Shown here: piece by piece, positions 51,007 to 61,899 of the stretch
Layout of the letters: each line of letters starts with the position of its first letter
How positions within the stretch are numbered: the stretch's first letter is position 1
Assembly: GCA_945888525.1 (NCBI GenBank)
Contig: CAMDAF010000011.1
Coordinates: forward strand, 1 to 64,000
DNA from: Chitinophaga pinensis
Lineage (GTDB): Bacteria; Bacteroidota; Bacteroidia; NS11-12g; UBA955
Length of the DNA: 64,000 bases
Reading direction: 5' to 3'
Notes under the pieces: model-generated
What the model was told of the DNA's origin: nothing
Seen by the model: the letters and a program-made list of their open reading frames with translations, nothing else
The model's database searches: none
Made by a program: the position numbers and the translations under genes

Positions 51007-52669
51007 GATATTGACGCAAGAACTCCGCAATTTTTTCCTCTTCTCTCCCGAACACCTGCTTATATTTACTGAGATAAGCTTTTGGATCTTTTATACCCTT
51101 GTTTTTGCCATATTTACGGTGATTCACAAACAGTATAACTTAAAAAACTTGTTCTTGTTCTTGGTCAGCATTTTCTTCTACTACAAAACGTCTGGCTTCT
51201 TTTTCTTATTGCTTTTATTCACAATAGGCAATGAATTTGCCGTCGCGCAACTGATACACCATTCACAAAACGAATTGAAACGGAAAGCACTTTTAATCTA
51301 CAGTGTGGCAATCAACTTAGGCCTGCTTAGTTTTTTTAAATACGCGTATTTCTTTACCGATTCTTACAACCAAATATTCCATACAGAGAACAAAGTTTTT
51401 AATTTTTTTGCCCATTGGAGCAATGGATTTATTGGCACCCATTTTGACATTGACAACATTCTATTGCCTGTAGGTATTTCGTTTTACACCTTCCATACTT
51501 TAAGCTATACCATTGATGTGTATAGACGAAAAATGCCTGCGGTTAAAAACTTATTTGACTTTGGTTTTTACGTTTCATTTTTTCCGGTACTATTGGCCGG
51601 ACCAATTGTAAAAGCAAAAGATTTTATTCCTCAAATAAGGGCCCCATTCAATTTAAACAAATTCCAATTCGGCATGGCTGTGTTTATGATTTTAAATGGA
51701 TTGTTAAAAAAAATGGTGGTAGGCGACTACATAGCCGTCAACTTTATTGACCGTATTTTTGGCAATCCACTGCTGTTCTCAGGGGTTGAGAACCTTTTGG
51801 CCGTTATTGGCTATTCCCTTCAGGTGTACCTCGACTTTTCTGGTTACACCGACATTGCTATTGGCATTTCTATGCTGATGGGTTACCGCATCAAAACAAA
51901 TTTCAATTCGCCATACAAAGCAACCCACGTGGGAGAGTTTTGGAAGCGTTGGCACATCTCTTTATCTACTTGGCTGCAAGAATACCTTTACATACCATTA
52001 GGAGGCAATAGACGCGGCAGTATTGCATCTTATGTTATTATTGCCATACTGAGTATATTCATTGCCCTAATGCTAGACGCTACTTGGATATTGTGGTTGG
52101 TTGGGTCAATTGCCTTTGTCTTATTGGTGCTTTCATTTATTTCCGAAAAAGTAAAACACGCAGTTAACACCAATATCAACTTAATGATTACAATGTTGCT
52201 CGGTGGTTTGTGGCACGGAGCGACTCTTAACTTCATTATTTGGGGTGGATTGAACGGCTTAGGCTTGGTGGTTTCTAAATTCTGGAGAAAGATTAGTCCT
52301 TACGAAAAAATCAAAACACTGCCTGTTCATTTCTGGAAAGTGCTTATTACATTTTCATTCATAACCTTTACCCGTATTTATTTTAGGGCAGAAGACATGA
52401 ACCAGGCCAATGAGGTTATTGACAAAATAGCAGGTGACTTAAACTTTGGAATACTTCCAGATATTTTCATTAATTTTAAAGAAGTGTTCTTGCTCATGGC
52501 CTTGGCATTTATTGTCCATTGGTTGCCGAATGGCATCAAATGGCAGTATAAAAAACTGTTTATCAAATCGCCTGTGTGGGCCAAAGTTACCATGACCATA
52601 TTAACCGTTATCTTCATTTACCAAACCATGGCAAGTGAAATGAAACCGTTTATTTATTTTCAATTCTAA
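50999..52669 (+). CDS. MBOAT O-acyltransferase, AlgI/DltB type
   Basis: 556 residues with about 10-12 membrane helices. Family motifs are LPVGISFYTFHTLSYTIDVY, FWKRWHISLSTWLQEYLYIP and the invariant His in GLWHGATLNFIIWGGLNGLG. It moves acyl, usually acetyl, groups across the inner membrane to periplasmic acceptors, working with the two SGNH proteins encoded upstream. The polysaccharide modified is unknown. The glycosyltransferases downstream may build it. Confidence 0.9.
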   Translation: MNEILTQELRNFFLFSPEHLLIFTEISFWIFYTLVFAIFTVIHKQYNLKNLFLFLVSIFFYYKTSGFFFLLLLFTIGNEFAVAQLIHHSQNELKRKALLIYSVAINLGLLSFFKYAYFFTDSYNQIFHTENKVFNFFAHWSNGFIGTHFDIDNILLPVGISFYTFHTLSYTIDVYRRKMPAVKNLFDFGFYVSFFPVLLAGPIVKAKDFIPQIRAPFNLNKFQFGMAVFMILNGLLKKMVVGDYIAVNFIDRIFGNPLLFSGVENLLAVIGYSLQVYLDFSGYTDIAIGISMLMGYRIKTNFNSPYKATHVGEFWKRWHISLSTWLQEYLYIPLGGNRRGSIASYVIIAILSIFIALMLDATWILWLVGSIAFVLLVLSFISEKVKHAVNTNINLMITMLLGGLWHGATLNFIIWGGLNGLGLVVSKFWRKISPYEKIKTLPVHFWKVLITFSFITFTRIYFRAEDMNQANEVIDKIAGDLNFGILPDIFINFKEVFLLMALAFIVHWLPNGIKWQYKKLFIKSPVWAKVTMTILTVIFIYQTMASEMKPFIYFQF

Positions 52670-52711
52670 GGCCAATTCATTTGAAACTGAAAAAAATTAG
52701 TTTCAAGTTCC

Positions 52712-52719
52712 TATTTTTG
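52712..52719 (+). promoter_or_regulatory. -7 box before the glycosyltransferase pair
   Basis: TATTTTTG, a full TAnnTTTG match, 16 bases before the ATG at 52735. Confidence 0.45.
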
Positions 52720-52734
52720 TAATGAAGTATCCCT

Positions 52735-53700
52735 ATGCAAATTCGCTACATAAGCTACGGAACCAGCAAAACAGGTGGTTATAGACATGAAAAGTGTTTG
52801 TTCGAATCTTGCCTACGCTTTTTAGCCATTAACCACAAAATAGAAGCGAAACTCATTCGTAAAAGCCAATTGTTTGAATCTCCTGCCGCGCATATTTACT
52901 TAATGCTATGGGCCTTTTTTCAAAGTGCAGGTGACATCAACATTGTAACCGCACGAACAGGTGTATCGGCCATATTGCGAAACTTATTCAATAAAAAACA
53001 AGTATGGATCGTTTTGCACAATTACGATTCCAACGACAATAAGTCTTTAAGCCTTAATTGGTATTACCATTTTCTGTTTTATCTATTGCGAAAACAAAAA
53101 AACGAACGCATTAAAGTCGTGGTGGTAGCCAACTACTGGAAACGGTTTTTTGAAAAAGAAATCGAATTGCCAAAAGTGCATGTATTCCCCAACTTATTTG
53201 ACACGCTTGCTTATGAAAAGCACCGAAGCAAACACAAAGACAATTGGGTACACTTAGGGCAATTCAGCAGCAAAAACGACGATGGAATATTTCCCTTGGC
53301 TGAAAAATTGAGTGCAGAAGGTTATTATTGTTATTTTAGCACACTCAACCCAAATGAAGCCAACGAAAACAAAAACTTTGATGTTTTATATTTCCCGCAT
53401 TTTAACGAATACCTTGAGCATATTTCACGCTCAATTTGCACTCTGGCACTGAGTCGAATCAAGGAAGGGTGGAACAGGGTGGCGCACGAAAGCATGTTGC
53501 TAGGAACCCCTGTCATAGGATATGATGCGGGCGGATTGGGCGACTTGCTAAAAGAAAGCAAAAGCATGGTAGTCAATTCAGTTGACGAGGTATATGAATG
53601 CATTACACAAAATCTTTTTGTGCTGCCTGATTCAAGCTTCACTGAAAAATACGATCTTAATAATTTTGCAAAATACACCATTCAAATTTGCCCGAACTAG
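52735..53700 (+). CDS. Glycosyltransferase, GT-B type
   Basis: 321 residues. The C-terminal half has the GT-B sugar-nucleotide site: LALSRIKEGWNRVAHESMLL and GTPVIGYDAGGLGDLLKES, typical of GT4-like enzymes. The N-terminal half begins IRYISYGTSKTGGYRHEKC and holds NIVTARTGVSAILRN. The enzyme likely adds a sugar in the assembly of a surface glycan. It overlaps the next glycosyltransferase gene by 13 bases. Confidence 0.8.
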   Translation: MQIRYISYGTSKTGGYRHEKCLFESCLRFLAINHKIEAKLIRKSQLFESPAAHIYLMLWAFFQSAGDINIVTARTGVSAILRNLFNKKQVWIVLHNYDSNDNKSLSLNWYYHFLFYLLRKQKNERIKVVVVANYWKRFFEKEIELPKVHVFPNLFDTLAYEKHRSKHKDNWVHLGQFSSKNDDGIFPLAEKLSAEGYYCYFSTLNPNEANENKNFDVLYFPHFNEYLEHISRSICTLALSRIKEGWNRVAHESMLLGTPVIGYDAGGLGDLLKESKSMVVNSVDEVYECITQNLFVLPDSSFTEKYDLNNFAKYTIQICPN

Positions 53701-54641
53701 TTTCCATATTGATGCCTATTTTAAATGCTGAAACAAGCATTAAAAAAGCAATTGAATCGTGTCTAGCCCAAAGCTATACAAACCTAGAAATTATCATTTT
53801 AGACAATGGATCAACAGACCAAAGTGCAGAGATAATAAAAACAATTCAAGATTCTAGAATTCGATTGATTAAAAGCGAAACCAATATTGGCATTTCCGCA
53901 GGAAGAAACATCTTATTAAAAGAGGCCAATGGCGATTTTATCGCTTGGCTAGATGCAGATGATGAAATGCGAGAAAACCGTATCCAAAAACAAGTGGATT
54001 ATTTCCATCTGAATCCGGACACAGATTTACTTGGCACATGGATTTTTGTAGAACAAAATCAAATAAAAAAAGCACCGTTAAGCCACCCACAGATTGGCGC
54101 TGCGCTGTGGTTTAAAAACTGCATGTACCAGCCAAGTATGATGAGCCGCAACTTCTATCAGAATGAAAATGTTTTTTACAATGAAACCTATGCAAATACT
54201 TTAGAAGATTATGAGTTATGGTACCGTTTGAAAGACAAAAAGAAATTCGCCAATATTGACAAGCCACTTACACACTACAAACTCAGCACGGCTGAGGAGT
54301 TAATGTCAAAAAAAACAAAAGGGAATTTTGAGGAAAATTTAGAGCGTTTATGGTCTGTAAAATGGGGAGAGATTTCAGAGACTATTGCAGAGAAAGACAA
54401 AAAACTTTTTCAGTATTTCTTATACAACAATAAGGTGTTGTCAACGCAAGAAATCGATTCTTTATCAAAGACCTTGCAAACCATTGAAAGACATTTCAAA
54501 AACAACAATTACAGCTTAATTTGTTCATTTCACCGTCTTCGCCTATGGCGCAACGCCAATGTTTTTGTAAAATTAACAAATCTGCATTTGCTGCTTGCTG
54601 TTTTTCAATACCCAAGCATTCAAAAACTGCATTTACGCTAG
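53688..54641 (+). CDS. Glycosyltransferase, family 2
   Basis: 317 residues from a TTG start inside the previous gene. The GT-A domain is standard: VSILMPILNAETSIKKAIES, LEIIILDNGSTDQS, and AWLDADDEM with the D-x-D metal site. After about 200 residues the enzyme becomes helical. It probably works with the preceding enzyme on the same glycan. The stop codon abuts the end of the convergent lhgO gene. Confidence 0.9.
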   Translation: MPELVSILMPILNAETSIKKAIESCLAQSYTNLEIIILDNGSTDQSAEIIKTIQDSRIRLIKSETNIGISAGRNILLKEANGDFIAWLDADDEMRENRIQKQVDYFHLNPDTDLLGTWIFVEQNQIKKAPLSHPQIGAALWFKNCMYQPSMMSRNFYQNENVFYNETYANTLEDYELWYRLKDKKKFANIDKPLTHYKLSTAEELMSKKTKGNFEENLERLWSVKWGEISETIAEKDKKLFQYFLYNNKVLSTQEIDSLSKTLQTIERHFKNNNYSLICSFHRLRLWRNANVFVKLTNLHLLLAVFQYPSIQKLHLR

Positions 54642-55841
54642 TTAAGCCAACTGCTTTAAGGCCAGCTCAGAAATTGATTTCCCAATGGCCAATGAGCTTG
54701 TAGCGGCAGGGCTCGGGGCATTTAAAACGTGCACTTGACCCGGCAATTCTTTGATGTAAAAATCATCGATCAAACCACCGTCTTTATCGCAAGCCTGGGC
54801 ACGAACCCCTGCACCACCGGGCACCAAATCAGAAGATTGAATACCCGGCATTAGTTTTTGTAAAGCATGGGTAAATGCACCCTTGTTAAACGAGCGGTAC
54901 ATTTCGCCAAAACCAGTTTTCCAATATTTCTTAGCCACTTTTATAAAACCACTCCAAGTGAGCGATTCAAACAATTCGGACAAATTGATTGTTGACTTTT
55001 TATACCCCTCGCGGGCAAAAGCCAATACAGCATTTGGCCCGGCTTCAATTTCCCCATCAATGCGGCGGGTAAAGTGCACGCCTAAGAAAGGAAAATTAGG
55101 ATCAGGCACCGGATATATCAAATGGTTGACCATGCTGCGTTTGTCTTCGCGCAATGAATAATATTCACCTCTAAATGGAATGATTTTAACTTCCAAATCA
55201 GGAATGGTAAATGAGGCCACTTTGTCTGAATACAAACCAGCACAATTCACCATTAAGCGGGAAGAAATTATTGCCGCCTCCGTTTTTATTTCTACTCCAT
55301 CGACAACACTTTTAACCCCAGAAACTTTGGTTTTAAATTTAATTTCGCCACCCAAACGTATAAATACTTCAGCGTATTTTTCTGCCACCACTTTATAGTC
55401 TACAATGCCTGTTTGTGGCACCACAATTCCCCGCACCCCGTAAGTTTGAGGCTCTATGGCTTTTATTTCAGCAGAATCGATGTAACGAAGACCTTCTAAT
55501 CCATTTTCAATTCCACGTTGGTATATATTATCAAGCGCAGCTAATTCACTTTCTGAAGTTGCTACTATAATTTTACCACAAAGCTCATAAGGGATATTTT
55601 GTTCCTTGCAAAAATCGATTAACTGATGGTAGCCGTCCATACAATTTTTGGCTTTTAAGCTGCCAGGTTTGTAATAAATTCCACTGTGAATAACCCCGCT
55701 GTTATTGCCCGTTTGGTGGGCAGCTACTTTATTTTCTTTTTCTAATACCAAGACGTTTAAACTTGGTTTTGCTTTCTTCAGTTGAAGCGCGGTTGCAAGT
55801 CCTACAATCCCGGCTCCAATTACCACAACATCGTATTTCAT
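54642..55841 (-). CDS. lhgO: L-2-hydroxyglutarate oxidase
   Basis: 399 residues. An N-terminal FAD-binding fold with VVVIGAGIVGLATALQLKKA, VLEKENKVAAHQTGNNSGVI and HSGIYYKPGSLKAKNCMDG, the family signature. The C-terminus carries GGAGVRAQACDKDG and LNAPSPAATSSLAIG. It oxidises L-2-hydroxyglutarate to 2-oxoglutarate, passing electrons to oxygen or the quinone pool. It directly follows a LapA-like gene with no gap. Confidence 0.92.
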   Translation of the reverse strand: MKYDVVVIGAGIVGLATALQLKKAKPSLNVLVLEKENKVAAHQTGNNSGVIHSGIYYKPGSLKAKNCMDGYHQLIDFCKEQNIPYELCGKIIVATSESELAALDNIYQRGIENGLEGLRYIDSAEIKAIEPQTYGVRGIVVPQTGIVDYKVVAEKYAEVFIRLGGEIKFKTKVSGVKSVVDGVEIKTEAAIISSRLMVNCAGLYSDKVASFTIPDLEVKIIPFRGEYYSLREDKRSMVNHLIYPVPDPNFPFLGVHFTRRIDGEIEAGPNAVLAFAREGYKKSTINLSELFESLTWSGFIKVAKKYWKTGFGEMYRSFNKGAFTHALQKLMPGIQSSDLVPGGAGVRAQACDKDGGLIDDFYIKELPGQVHVLNAPSPAATSSLAIGKSISELALKQLA

Positions 55842-56153
55842 TTACGGATTCGTATTGTCTTTATTGATTAATTTTTGTTCAAGAATTTCTACTCGGTTTT
55901 CCAACTCCTTAATGAGTTTGCTTTTCCTTTTAGAGTGTTTGCTAATTGGCCAGATGAGAATCAGTGTAAAACTCAATCCCAACATAAAACAAATAACAAA
56001 CAGCAATACCAAAGGGGCACTGCCTTCCCAAAACCAAAGTTTCACGGGCGTATCGGTGCTATTTTGCACGGAAAACACAACGATCAATAGCAAAATGGCC
56101 ATTGAAAGGAGAATTTTCCATCCATAGTTTGCAGGCTTATCGGATATTTCCAT
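55842..56153 (-). CDS. LapA-like membrane protein (DUF1049)
   Basis: 103 residues. Two membrane helices (about 12-31, ILLSMAILLLIVVFSVQNST, and about 46-67, LVLLFVICFMLGLSFTLIL) with the S-V-Q-N-S segment between, which is typical of the LapA domain, then a short coiled coil (ELENRVEILEQKLI). Such proteins help assemble lipopolysaccharide in other bacteria. Probably co-transcribed with lhgO; a -7 box lies at 56172-56179. Confidence 0.8.
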   Translation of the reverse strand: MEISDKPANYGWKILLSMAILLLIVVFSVQNSTDTPVKLWFWEGSAPLVLLFVICFMLGLSFTLILIWPISKHSKRKSKLIKELENRVEILEQKLINKDNTNP

Positions 56154-56171
56154 TGTAAATTTATTTTAGGG

Positions 56172-56179
56172 CAAATGTA
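56172..56179 (-). promoter_or_regulatory. -7 box of the LapA-lhgO operon
   Basis: On the minus strand the site reads TACATTTG, a full TAnnTTTG match, 19 bases before the ATG at 56153. Confidence 0.5.
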
Positions 56180-56325
56180 CGAAATTTTATTTTGAGTAAA
56201 CTGATTTGACTTAGTTGAAGAGATAGCCAAAGCGCACGCTTGCATACCCGACAAGAGGCAAATTGCTTACCGCTTGATAAAAACCATATTTAAAGGGATC
56301 TTGAGACAAAATTAGGAAAAAATAA

Positions 56326-56745
56326 TTAAATATGCTTAGCCACCATAAAGACAGGATTGCCGCAGGCGTATTCTTCAACACAACGCTTTTGCTTTTCTTG
56401 CAAACTTTCAGATTTGATGTTGCTTAAAACAAAGCCTGACTTTTCAAAGTATACAGGAATTTCAGTTACAACATAGACTGTATCCAAACTGTGTTTTTGC
56501 AACAAAGCCTTAACGATATCAATTCCAATTCCGGCCCCGCGGTAATCTTCCAACACACCTAAGGAACACAATTCATAAAACCCATCTTCATGTTGCCTCA
56601 CTCTGCCAGCCGCTATGAGTTCTCCCTTGTCTTTACAAACAAAAAACTCTGAATAATGTACCTCTTCCATATCGAGATTTAGAGTCTCTAACAACTCAAT
56701 GATGTCTGGCAAATCGGTGTTTAAGGCTTGTATAGTATTGCTCAC
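56326..56745 (-). CDS. GNAT-family N-acetyltransferase
   Basis: 139 residues from a GTG start. The GNAT core is clear: ELIAAGRVRQHEDG, CSLGVLEDYRGAGIGIDIVK (the acetyl-CoA loop Q/R-x-x-G-x-G), and VYVVTEIPVYFEKSGFVL. The end has an ArgA-like segment (LQEKQKRCVEEYACG) which would fit an N-acetylglutamate synthase, but the length also fits a generic enzyme. The -7 box is at 56765-56772. Confidence 0.8.
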   Translation of the reverse strand: MSNTIQALNTDLPDIIELLETLNLDMEEVHYSEFFVCKDKGELIAAGRVRQHEDGFYELCSLGVLEDYRGAGIGIDIVKALLQKHSLDTVYVVTEIPVYFEKSGFVLSNIKSESLQEKQKRCVEEYACGNPVFMVAKHI

Positions 56746-56764
56746 GTTTAATTGATAATTGCAA

Positions 56765-56772
56765 CAAAGATA
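56765..56772 (-). promoter_or_regulatory. -7 box of the acetyltransferase gene
   Basis: On the minus strand the site reads TATCTTTG, a full TAnnTTTG match, 20 bases before the GTG. Confidence 0.5.
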
Positions 56773-56821
56773 CTTTATTTAAGAAAGTAAAAAGGCCATT
56801 GCATTAAATTCAATATCAAAA

Positions 56822-56845
56822 AAAACGCCAGCTTGCTGGCGTTTT
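56822..56845. terminator. Terminator between two minus-strand genes
   Basis: AAAACGCCAG and CTGGCGTTTT form a perfect ten-base stem around the loop CTTG. It closes the transcript of the gene at 56866. Confidence 0.75.
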
Positions 56846-56865
56846 AAAATATCTGAAATTGGCAT

Positions 56866-57780
56866 TTATTTCAACAAGTAACCAAGTTTAAATTGAAGAT
56901 TCCCACACAACGGAAAACTCTGTGCCCCAATTTGAAATCCGTAACGGGTTTTATCATAATAATCATAGGCATTTTGACCGCCATTTGATTCATATTGGTA
57001 TACATAACTTGACAAATACGTGTAATAATTTTCGCTCTGACGGCTGTAAGTGCCCATACCAATACCGCCGCTGATATCAAATGATATGCGGTTTGCAAAA
57101 ATATACTGCTTTCCAATGTTAAGTGTAAACATGAAGAAATTGGTGTTTGCTCTTTTGTTTTCCTCTATTAATTTCTGTGAAGACATGCCTGTAATTGGAT
57201 TGTAATTTGACTCCCATACATCGTATCTATTTTGAACCATACCAAACGAAACCGTTGGTTGAAAGTAAGAGCCATTCATTAAGTGAGAATAACGGTCAGA
57301 TCTGCTTTTCATATCAGGCAAACGGTACATTCTTATACCACCATTGAATATTGCACCGATTGGTGTTTTAATGCCCTCTGGCTTTCCCAAGCCAATCATA
57401 TTCAAACCCAACTCATAGCTTAATCCTGGTCTGAACGATTTTTCTACATTCAAATGCAATCTATGCCCCATAGGCGACAAAAAATTGAACTTTATGTTGT
57501 AGTTGTGGTTGTCAGCATAAACCGATTTGTCTCTTATAGGATCAGCAAAAGTTTGCACCAATCCAGAAGCAAAAACGATTTTAAGAATGTCTGTTTTTTC
57601 CAAAACCAAAACAATATCATTCGGATTTACAATTGGCTTGTATTTTACCTCGTCTAAGCCAATTTCGGTAACTTTACCCAAAACAACTTCTTTGTTTTTT
57701 TTGTAAATCGTGTCACTTACATTTTGAGAATAGGCCGATAGACCAATCATCAATCCTAGTGCTAAAAATAAATTCTTCAT
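56866..57780 (-). CDS. Outer-membrane-type protein, unknown function
   Basis: 304 residues from the ATG at 57780 (a longer frame to 57831 is unlikely). A signal peptide (MKNLFLALGLMIGLSAYSQ) is followed by a segment with DTIYKKNKEVVLGKVTEIGL, a motif common in secreted Bacteroidota proteins, then amphipathic strands rich in Tyr and Gly (YIFANRISFDISGGIGMG) and an end LQFKLGYLLK. A small beta barrel with an N-terminal periplasmic domain is likely. No specific function can be given. Confidence 0.7.
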   Translation of the reverse strand: MKNLFLALGLMIGLSAYSQNVSDTIYKKNKEVVLGKVTEIGLDEVKYKPIVNPNDIVLVLEKTDILKIVFASGLVQTFADPIRDKSVYADNHNYNIKFNFLSPMGHRLHLNVEKSFRPGLSYELGLNMIGLGKPEGIKTPIGAIFNGGIRMYRLPDMKSRSDRYSHLMNGSYFQPTVSFGMVQNRYDVWESNYNPITGMSSQKLIEENKRANTNFFMFTLNIGKQYIFANRISFDISGGIGMGTYSRQSENYYTYLSSYVYQYESNGGQNAYDYYDKTRYGFQIGAQSFPLCGNLQFKLGYLLK

Positions 57781-57802
57781 TATATTTTTTGTTTGTTTGA
57801 TA

Positions 57803-57810
57803 CAAATATA
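57803..57810 (-). promoter_or_regulatory. -7 box of the outer-membrane-type gene
   Basis: On the minus strand the site reads TATATTTG, a full TAnnTTTG match, 23 bases before the ATG at 57780. Confidence 0.55.
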
Positions 57811-57832
57811 AACTATTTCCGGCAAAAGCAAA

Positions 57833-57864
57833 AAAAGGGAGCAAACTTGTGTTTGCTCCCTTTT
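57833..57864. terminator. Terminator of the groES-groEL operon
   Basis: AAAAGGGAGCAAAC pairs perfectly with GTTTGCTCCCTTTT around the loop TTGT. It lies 22 bases past the groEL stop codon. Confidence 0.85.
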
Positions 57865-57885
57865 ACTATTTTATAAAGTTTATGC

Positions 57886-59520
<1,635 letters not shown>

Positions 59521-59555
59521 CTATTTTTGATTTTTTTAAAATTTTAATGATTCAC

Positions 59556-59825
59556 TTAGATGATGGCGAAAATATCTGCTTCGCGCATAATCAAATAGTC
59601 TTTTCCTTCGACTGAAATCTCGGTACCAGCATATTTGCCATACAATACAGTGTCTCCAGGTTTGCAAGTCATTGGTTCGTCTTTTTTACCTGTGCCAACT
59701 GCCACAACTGTTCCTCTTTGTGGTTTTTCTTTTGCAGTATCTGGAATGATAATGCCTCCCGCTGTTTTTAGCTCTGCGACTGCAGGCTCAATTAATACTC
59801 TGTCTGCTAATGGTTTAATATTCAT
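59556..59825 (-). CDS. groES: 10-kDa co-chaperonin GroES
   Basis: 89 residues. The start [20 protein letters not shown], the mobile loop around [18 protein letters not shown], and [14 protein letters not shown] match GroES. It caps GroEL. The two genes form one operon with a 38-base gap. No CIRCE element is visible upstream; a different dyad lies at 59908-59928. Confidence 0.98.
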   Translation of the reverse strand: MNIKPLADRVLIEPAVAELKTAGGIIIPDTAKEKPQRGTVVAVGTGKKDEPMTCKPGDTVLYGKYAGTEISVEGKDYLIMREADIFAII

Positions 59826-59907
59826 AACGATTTATTTAGAATTTATATCTCCAAACAATCACGAACCATGCCATTAAAAATATTCTGCCACTATGAGGTA
59901 AAAGTTC

Positions 59908-59928
59908 GACAAGATTGGACACCTTGTC
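59908..59928 (-). promoter_or_regulatory. Dyad upstream of groES
   Basis: GACAAG and CTTGTC are separated by nine bases. The spacing is the same as in CIRCE but the sequence is different. It lies 83-103 bases before the groES start and could bind a heat-shock regulator. Confidence 0.35.
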
Positions 59929-59972
59929 AGTTTTTGTGTCAAACATGTTAGCAAGCATAGGCGGCATTAACG

Positions 59973-59980
59973 TAAATTTG
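59973..59980 (+). promoter_or_regulatory. -7 box of the cyanophycinase-like gene
   Basis: TAAATTTG, a full TAnnTTTG match, 22 bases before the ATG at 60003. Confidence 0.5.
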
Positions 59981-60002
59981 CACTTTCATTTACTTAGAAT
60001 TC

Positions 60003-60878
60003 ATGCAGCAGTTTGAACCGAAAGGTATTTTAATTCCAGTTGGAGGAGCAGAAGACAAGGGAACCGACCTAGAGTTGGGAATTATCTCAAGAAACAATTT
60101 GAACTTTTTCGAGATGGGTATACTTAGCAGTATTGTCAGTGTTATCGATTTAGAAAATCCTAGAATTGAAGTGGTAACAACCGCATCACAAATCCCTGAC
60201 GAAGTGGCCATAAACTATCTTGAAGCTTTCGGGAAATTAGGCTGCAACAATGTAGGACACATGAAAATAAGGAACCGCGAGGATGCCATGCAAGAGGAAT
60301 ACCTTGAGCGCTTAAAATCTTGCGATGCTTTAATGTTCAGCGGCGGAAATCAATTGCGTTTGACGTCAATATTTGGCGGCACCGATTTCTTAGATATTTT
60401 GCACGAACGTTACGAAAACGAACGTTTTATTATAGCCGGAACCAGCGCTGGCGCAATGGCCATGAGCAATACCATGATTTACCATGGCAATGCAAGTGAT
60501 GCCCATTTGAAAGGCGAAGTAAAAATAACCACCGGTTTGGCTTTTGTTAAAGATGTCATCATCGATTCGCATTTCAACAAACGCGGCCGTTTTGCCCGCT
60601 TGGCTCAAGCAGTTGCAGCAAACCCTTCGGCCATTGGCATAGGTTTGGGTGAAGACACCGGTTTGATTATCCGCAACGGATACGAAATGGAAGCCATTGG
60701 CAGTGGTGCAGTTGTAATTATTGATGGCAGACACATACGCCACAACAATATTGCTGACGTTGAAGAAGGCATGCCAATTTCGGTTGAAAATATCATTGTT
60801 CACGTGATGGAAAAAGGCAACCAGTACAATTCAAAAACCAAGATTTTTGAATCGGCGAATGTCAATGTGGTGGAATAA
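60003..60878 (+). CDS. Cyanophycinase-like S51 peptidase
   Basis: 291 residues. The S51 family signature is present: ILIPVGGAEDKG near the start, ALMFSGGNQLRL, the nucleophile Ser in IIAGTSAGAMAMS, and DSHFNKRGRFARLAQA. Cyanophycinases cut the arginine-aspartate storage polymer cyanophycin to beta-Asp-Arg dipeptides. No cyanophycin synthetase gene lies in this window, so the enzyme may act on stored polymer made elsewhere or on other isopeptides. Confidence 0.88.
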   Translation: MQQFEPKGILIPVGGAEDKGTDLELGIISRNNLNFFEMGILSSIVSVIDLENPRIEVVTTASQIPDEVAINYLEAFGKLGCNNVGHMKIRNREDAMQEEYLERLKSCDALMFSGGNQLRLTSIFGGTDFLDILHERYENERFIIAGTSAGAMAMSNTMIYHGNASDAHLKGEVKITTGLAFVKDVIIDSHFNKRGRFARLAQAVAANPSAIGIGLGEDTGLIIRNGYEMEAIGSGAVVIIDGRHIRHNNIADVEEGMPISVENIIVHVMEKGNQYNSKTKIFESANVNVVE

Positions 60879-60912
60879 TAAATAACTCTAATTTAATTCT
60901 TAATTTCGCAGC

Positions 60913-61659
60913 ATGCTAGGAGCTTGGTTGGCTAAAATATTAGTATGGTCTATCATCTGGAAATGGATCAAACGCATTGTATTGTTTTTTTTCATTACTA
61001 CTATTGGATGGGTTTTCTTGTATAAGTTTGTTCCTGTACCCCTCACCTTTTTTATGTTGCAGCGCTGTGTTGATCAAAAAATGGAAGGTGAAACGGTGCA
61101 GTTAAAAAAAGATTGGGTCTCAAGCGATGAGATTTCCAATTATGTAGAATTGGCGGTTGTATGTGCTGAGGACCAAAACTACTTGAAGCACAATGGCTTT
61201 GACTTTGGAGCGATTCAAAAAGCCATAAAATACAACGAAAAGATGGAGGACAGAGGCAAATCAAAACGCCGTGGCGCCAGTACCATAAGTCAGCAAACTG
61301 CTAAAAATGTATTTCTTTGGCATGGTAGAAGTTGGATACGCAAAGGCTTTGAGGTATATTTTACTTTCTTGATTGAAACGCTCTGGAGCAAAGAGCGCAT
61401 TATGGAGGTGTACTTAAATGTGATCGAATTGGGCAATGGCGTTTATGGTGTTGAGGCGGCCTCACACGAGTTCTTAAACAAGTCTGCAGCCAAACTAACA
61501 ATAAACGATGCTGCCTTAATGGCTGTTGTGTTGCCAAATCCAAGGAAATTCTCTATTGCACATCCAAGTGGATATACGCTAAAACGCAGAGCATGGTGTG
61601 CACAACAAATGCGCTTCTGGGGTCTAAAATTAGACTACGACAAATCAAAAGACGAATAA
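60913..61659 (+). CDS. mtgA: Monofunctional peptidoglycan glycosyltransferase
   Basis: 248 residues. A membrane anchor (about 19-40) and a GT51 domain with VVCAEDQNYLKHNGFDFGAI (catalytic Glu), RRGASTISQQTAKNVFLW and KERIMEVYLNVIELGNGVYG, the conserved blocks of MtgA. It polymerises lipid II into glycan strands without crosslinking. It follows the cyanophycinase-like gene by 34 bases. Confidence 0.93.
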   Translation: MLGAWLAKILVWSIIWKWIKRIVLFFFITTIGWVFLYKFVPVPLTFFMLQRCVDQKMEGETVQLKKDWVSSDEISNYVELAVVCAEDQNYLKHNGFDFGAIQKAIKYNEKMEDRGKSKRRGASTISQQTAKNVFLWHGRSWIRKGFEVYFTFLIETLWSKERIMEVYLNVIELGNGVYGVEAASHEFLNKSAAKLTINDAALMAVVLPNPRKFSIAHPSGYTLKRRAWCAQQMRFWGLKLDYDKSKDE

Positions 61660-61899
61660 ACCGAGTAGTTTCTACTGCCCCTGATGGCAGCGGCAGCGCC
61701 AAGCGTTAATGGCCTAGGGTTTGTTGGCCTTGCAAGGCGCACGGCAGTAAGCCCATGCAAGCCTTACAAACACAGGACAGGAACAATTGGCCTATAGCGA
61801 ACAGCAGGAAATGGCAGACAAATCAAGATAAATTTCATTTTAAACTTTCGTTATAAAATCTTACTTTTGCCCCATCTAATCGAGTCTCAGTAAAATTTC
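61660..61899. other. Intergenic region before pyrH
   Basis: 240 bases without a gene. The first part (61670-61800) is unusually GC-rich for this genome (GATGGCAGCGGCAGCG, GTTGGCCTTGCAAGGCG) with several short inverted repeats, then it becomes AT-rich up to the -7 box at 61862-61869. Confidence 0.45.
61862..61869 (+). promoter_or_regulatory. -7 box of pyrH
   Basis: TACTTTTG, a full TAnnTTTG match, 30 bases before the ATG at 61900. Confidence 0.6.

Noticed and set aside
59826-60002. CIRCE heat-shock element
   Set aside because: The TTAGCACTC/GAGTGCTAA arms are not present upstream of groES.
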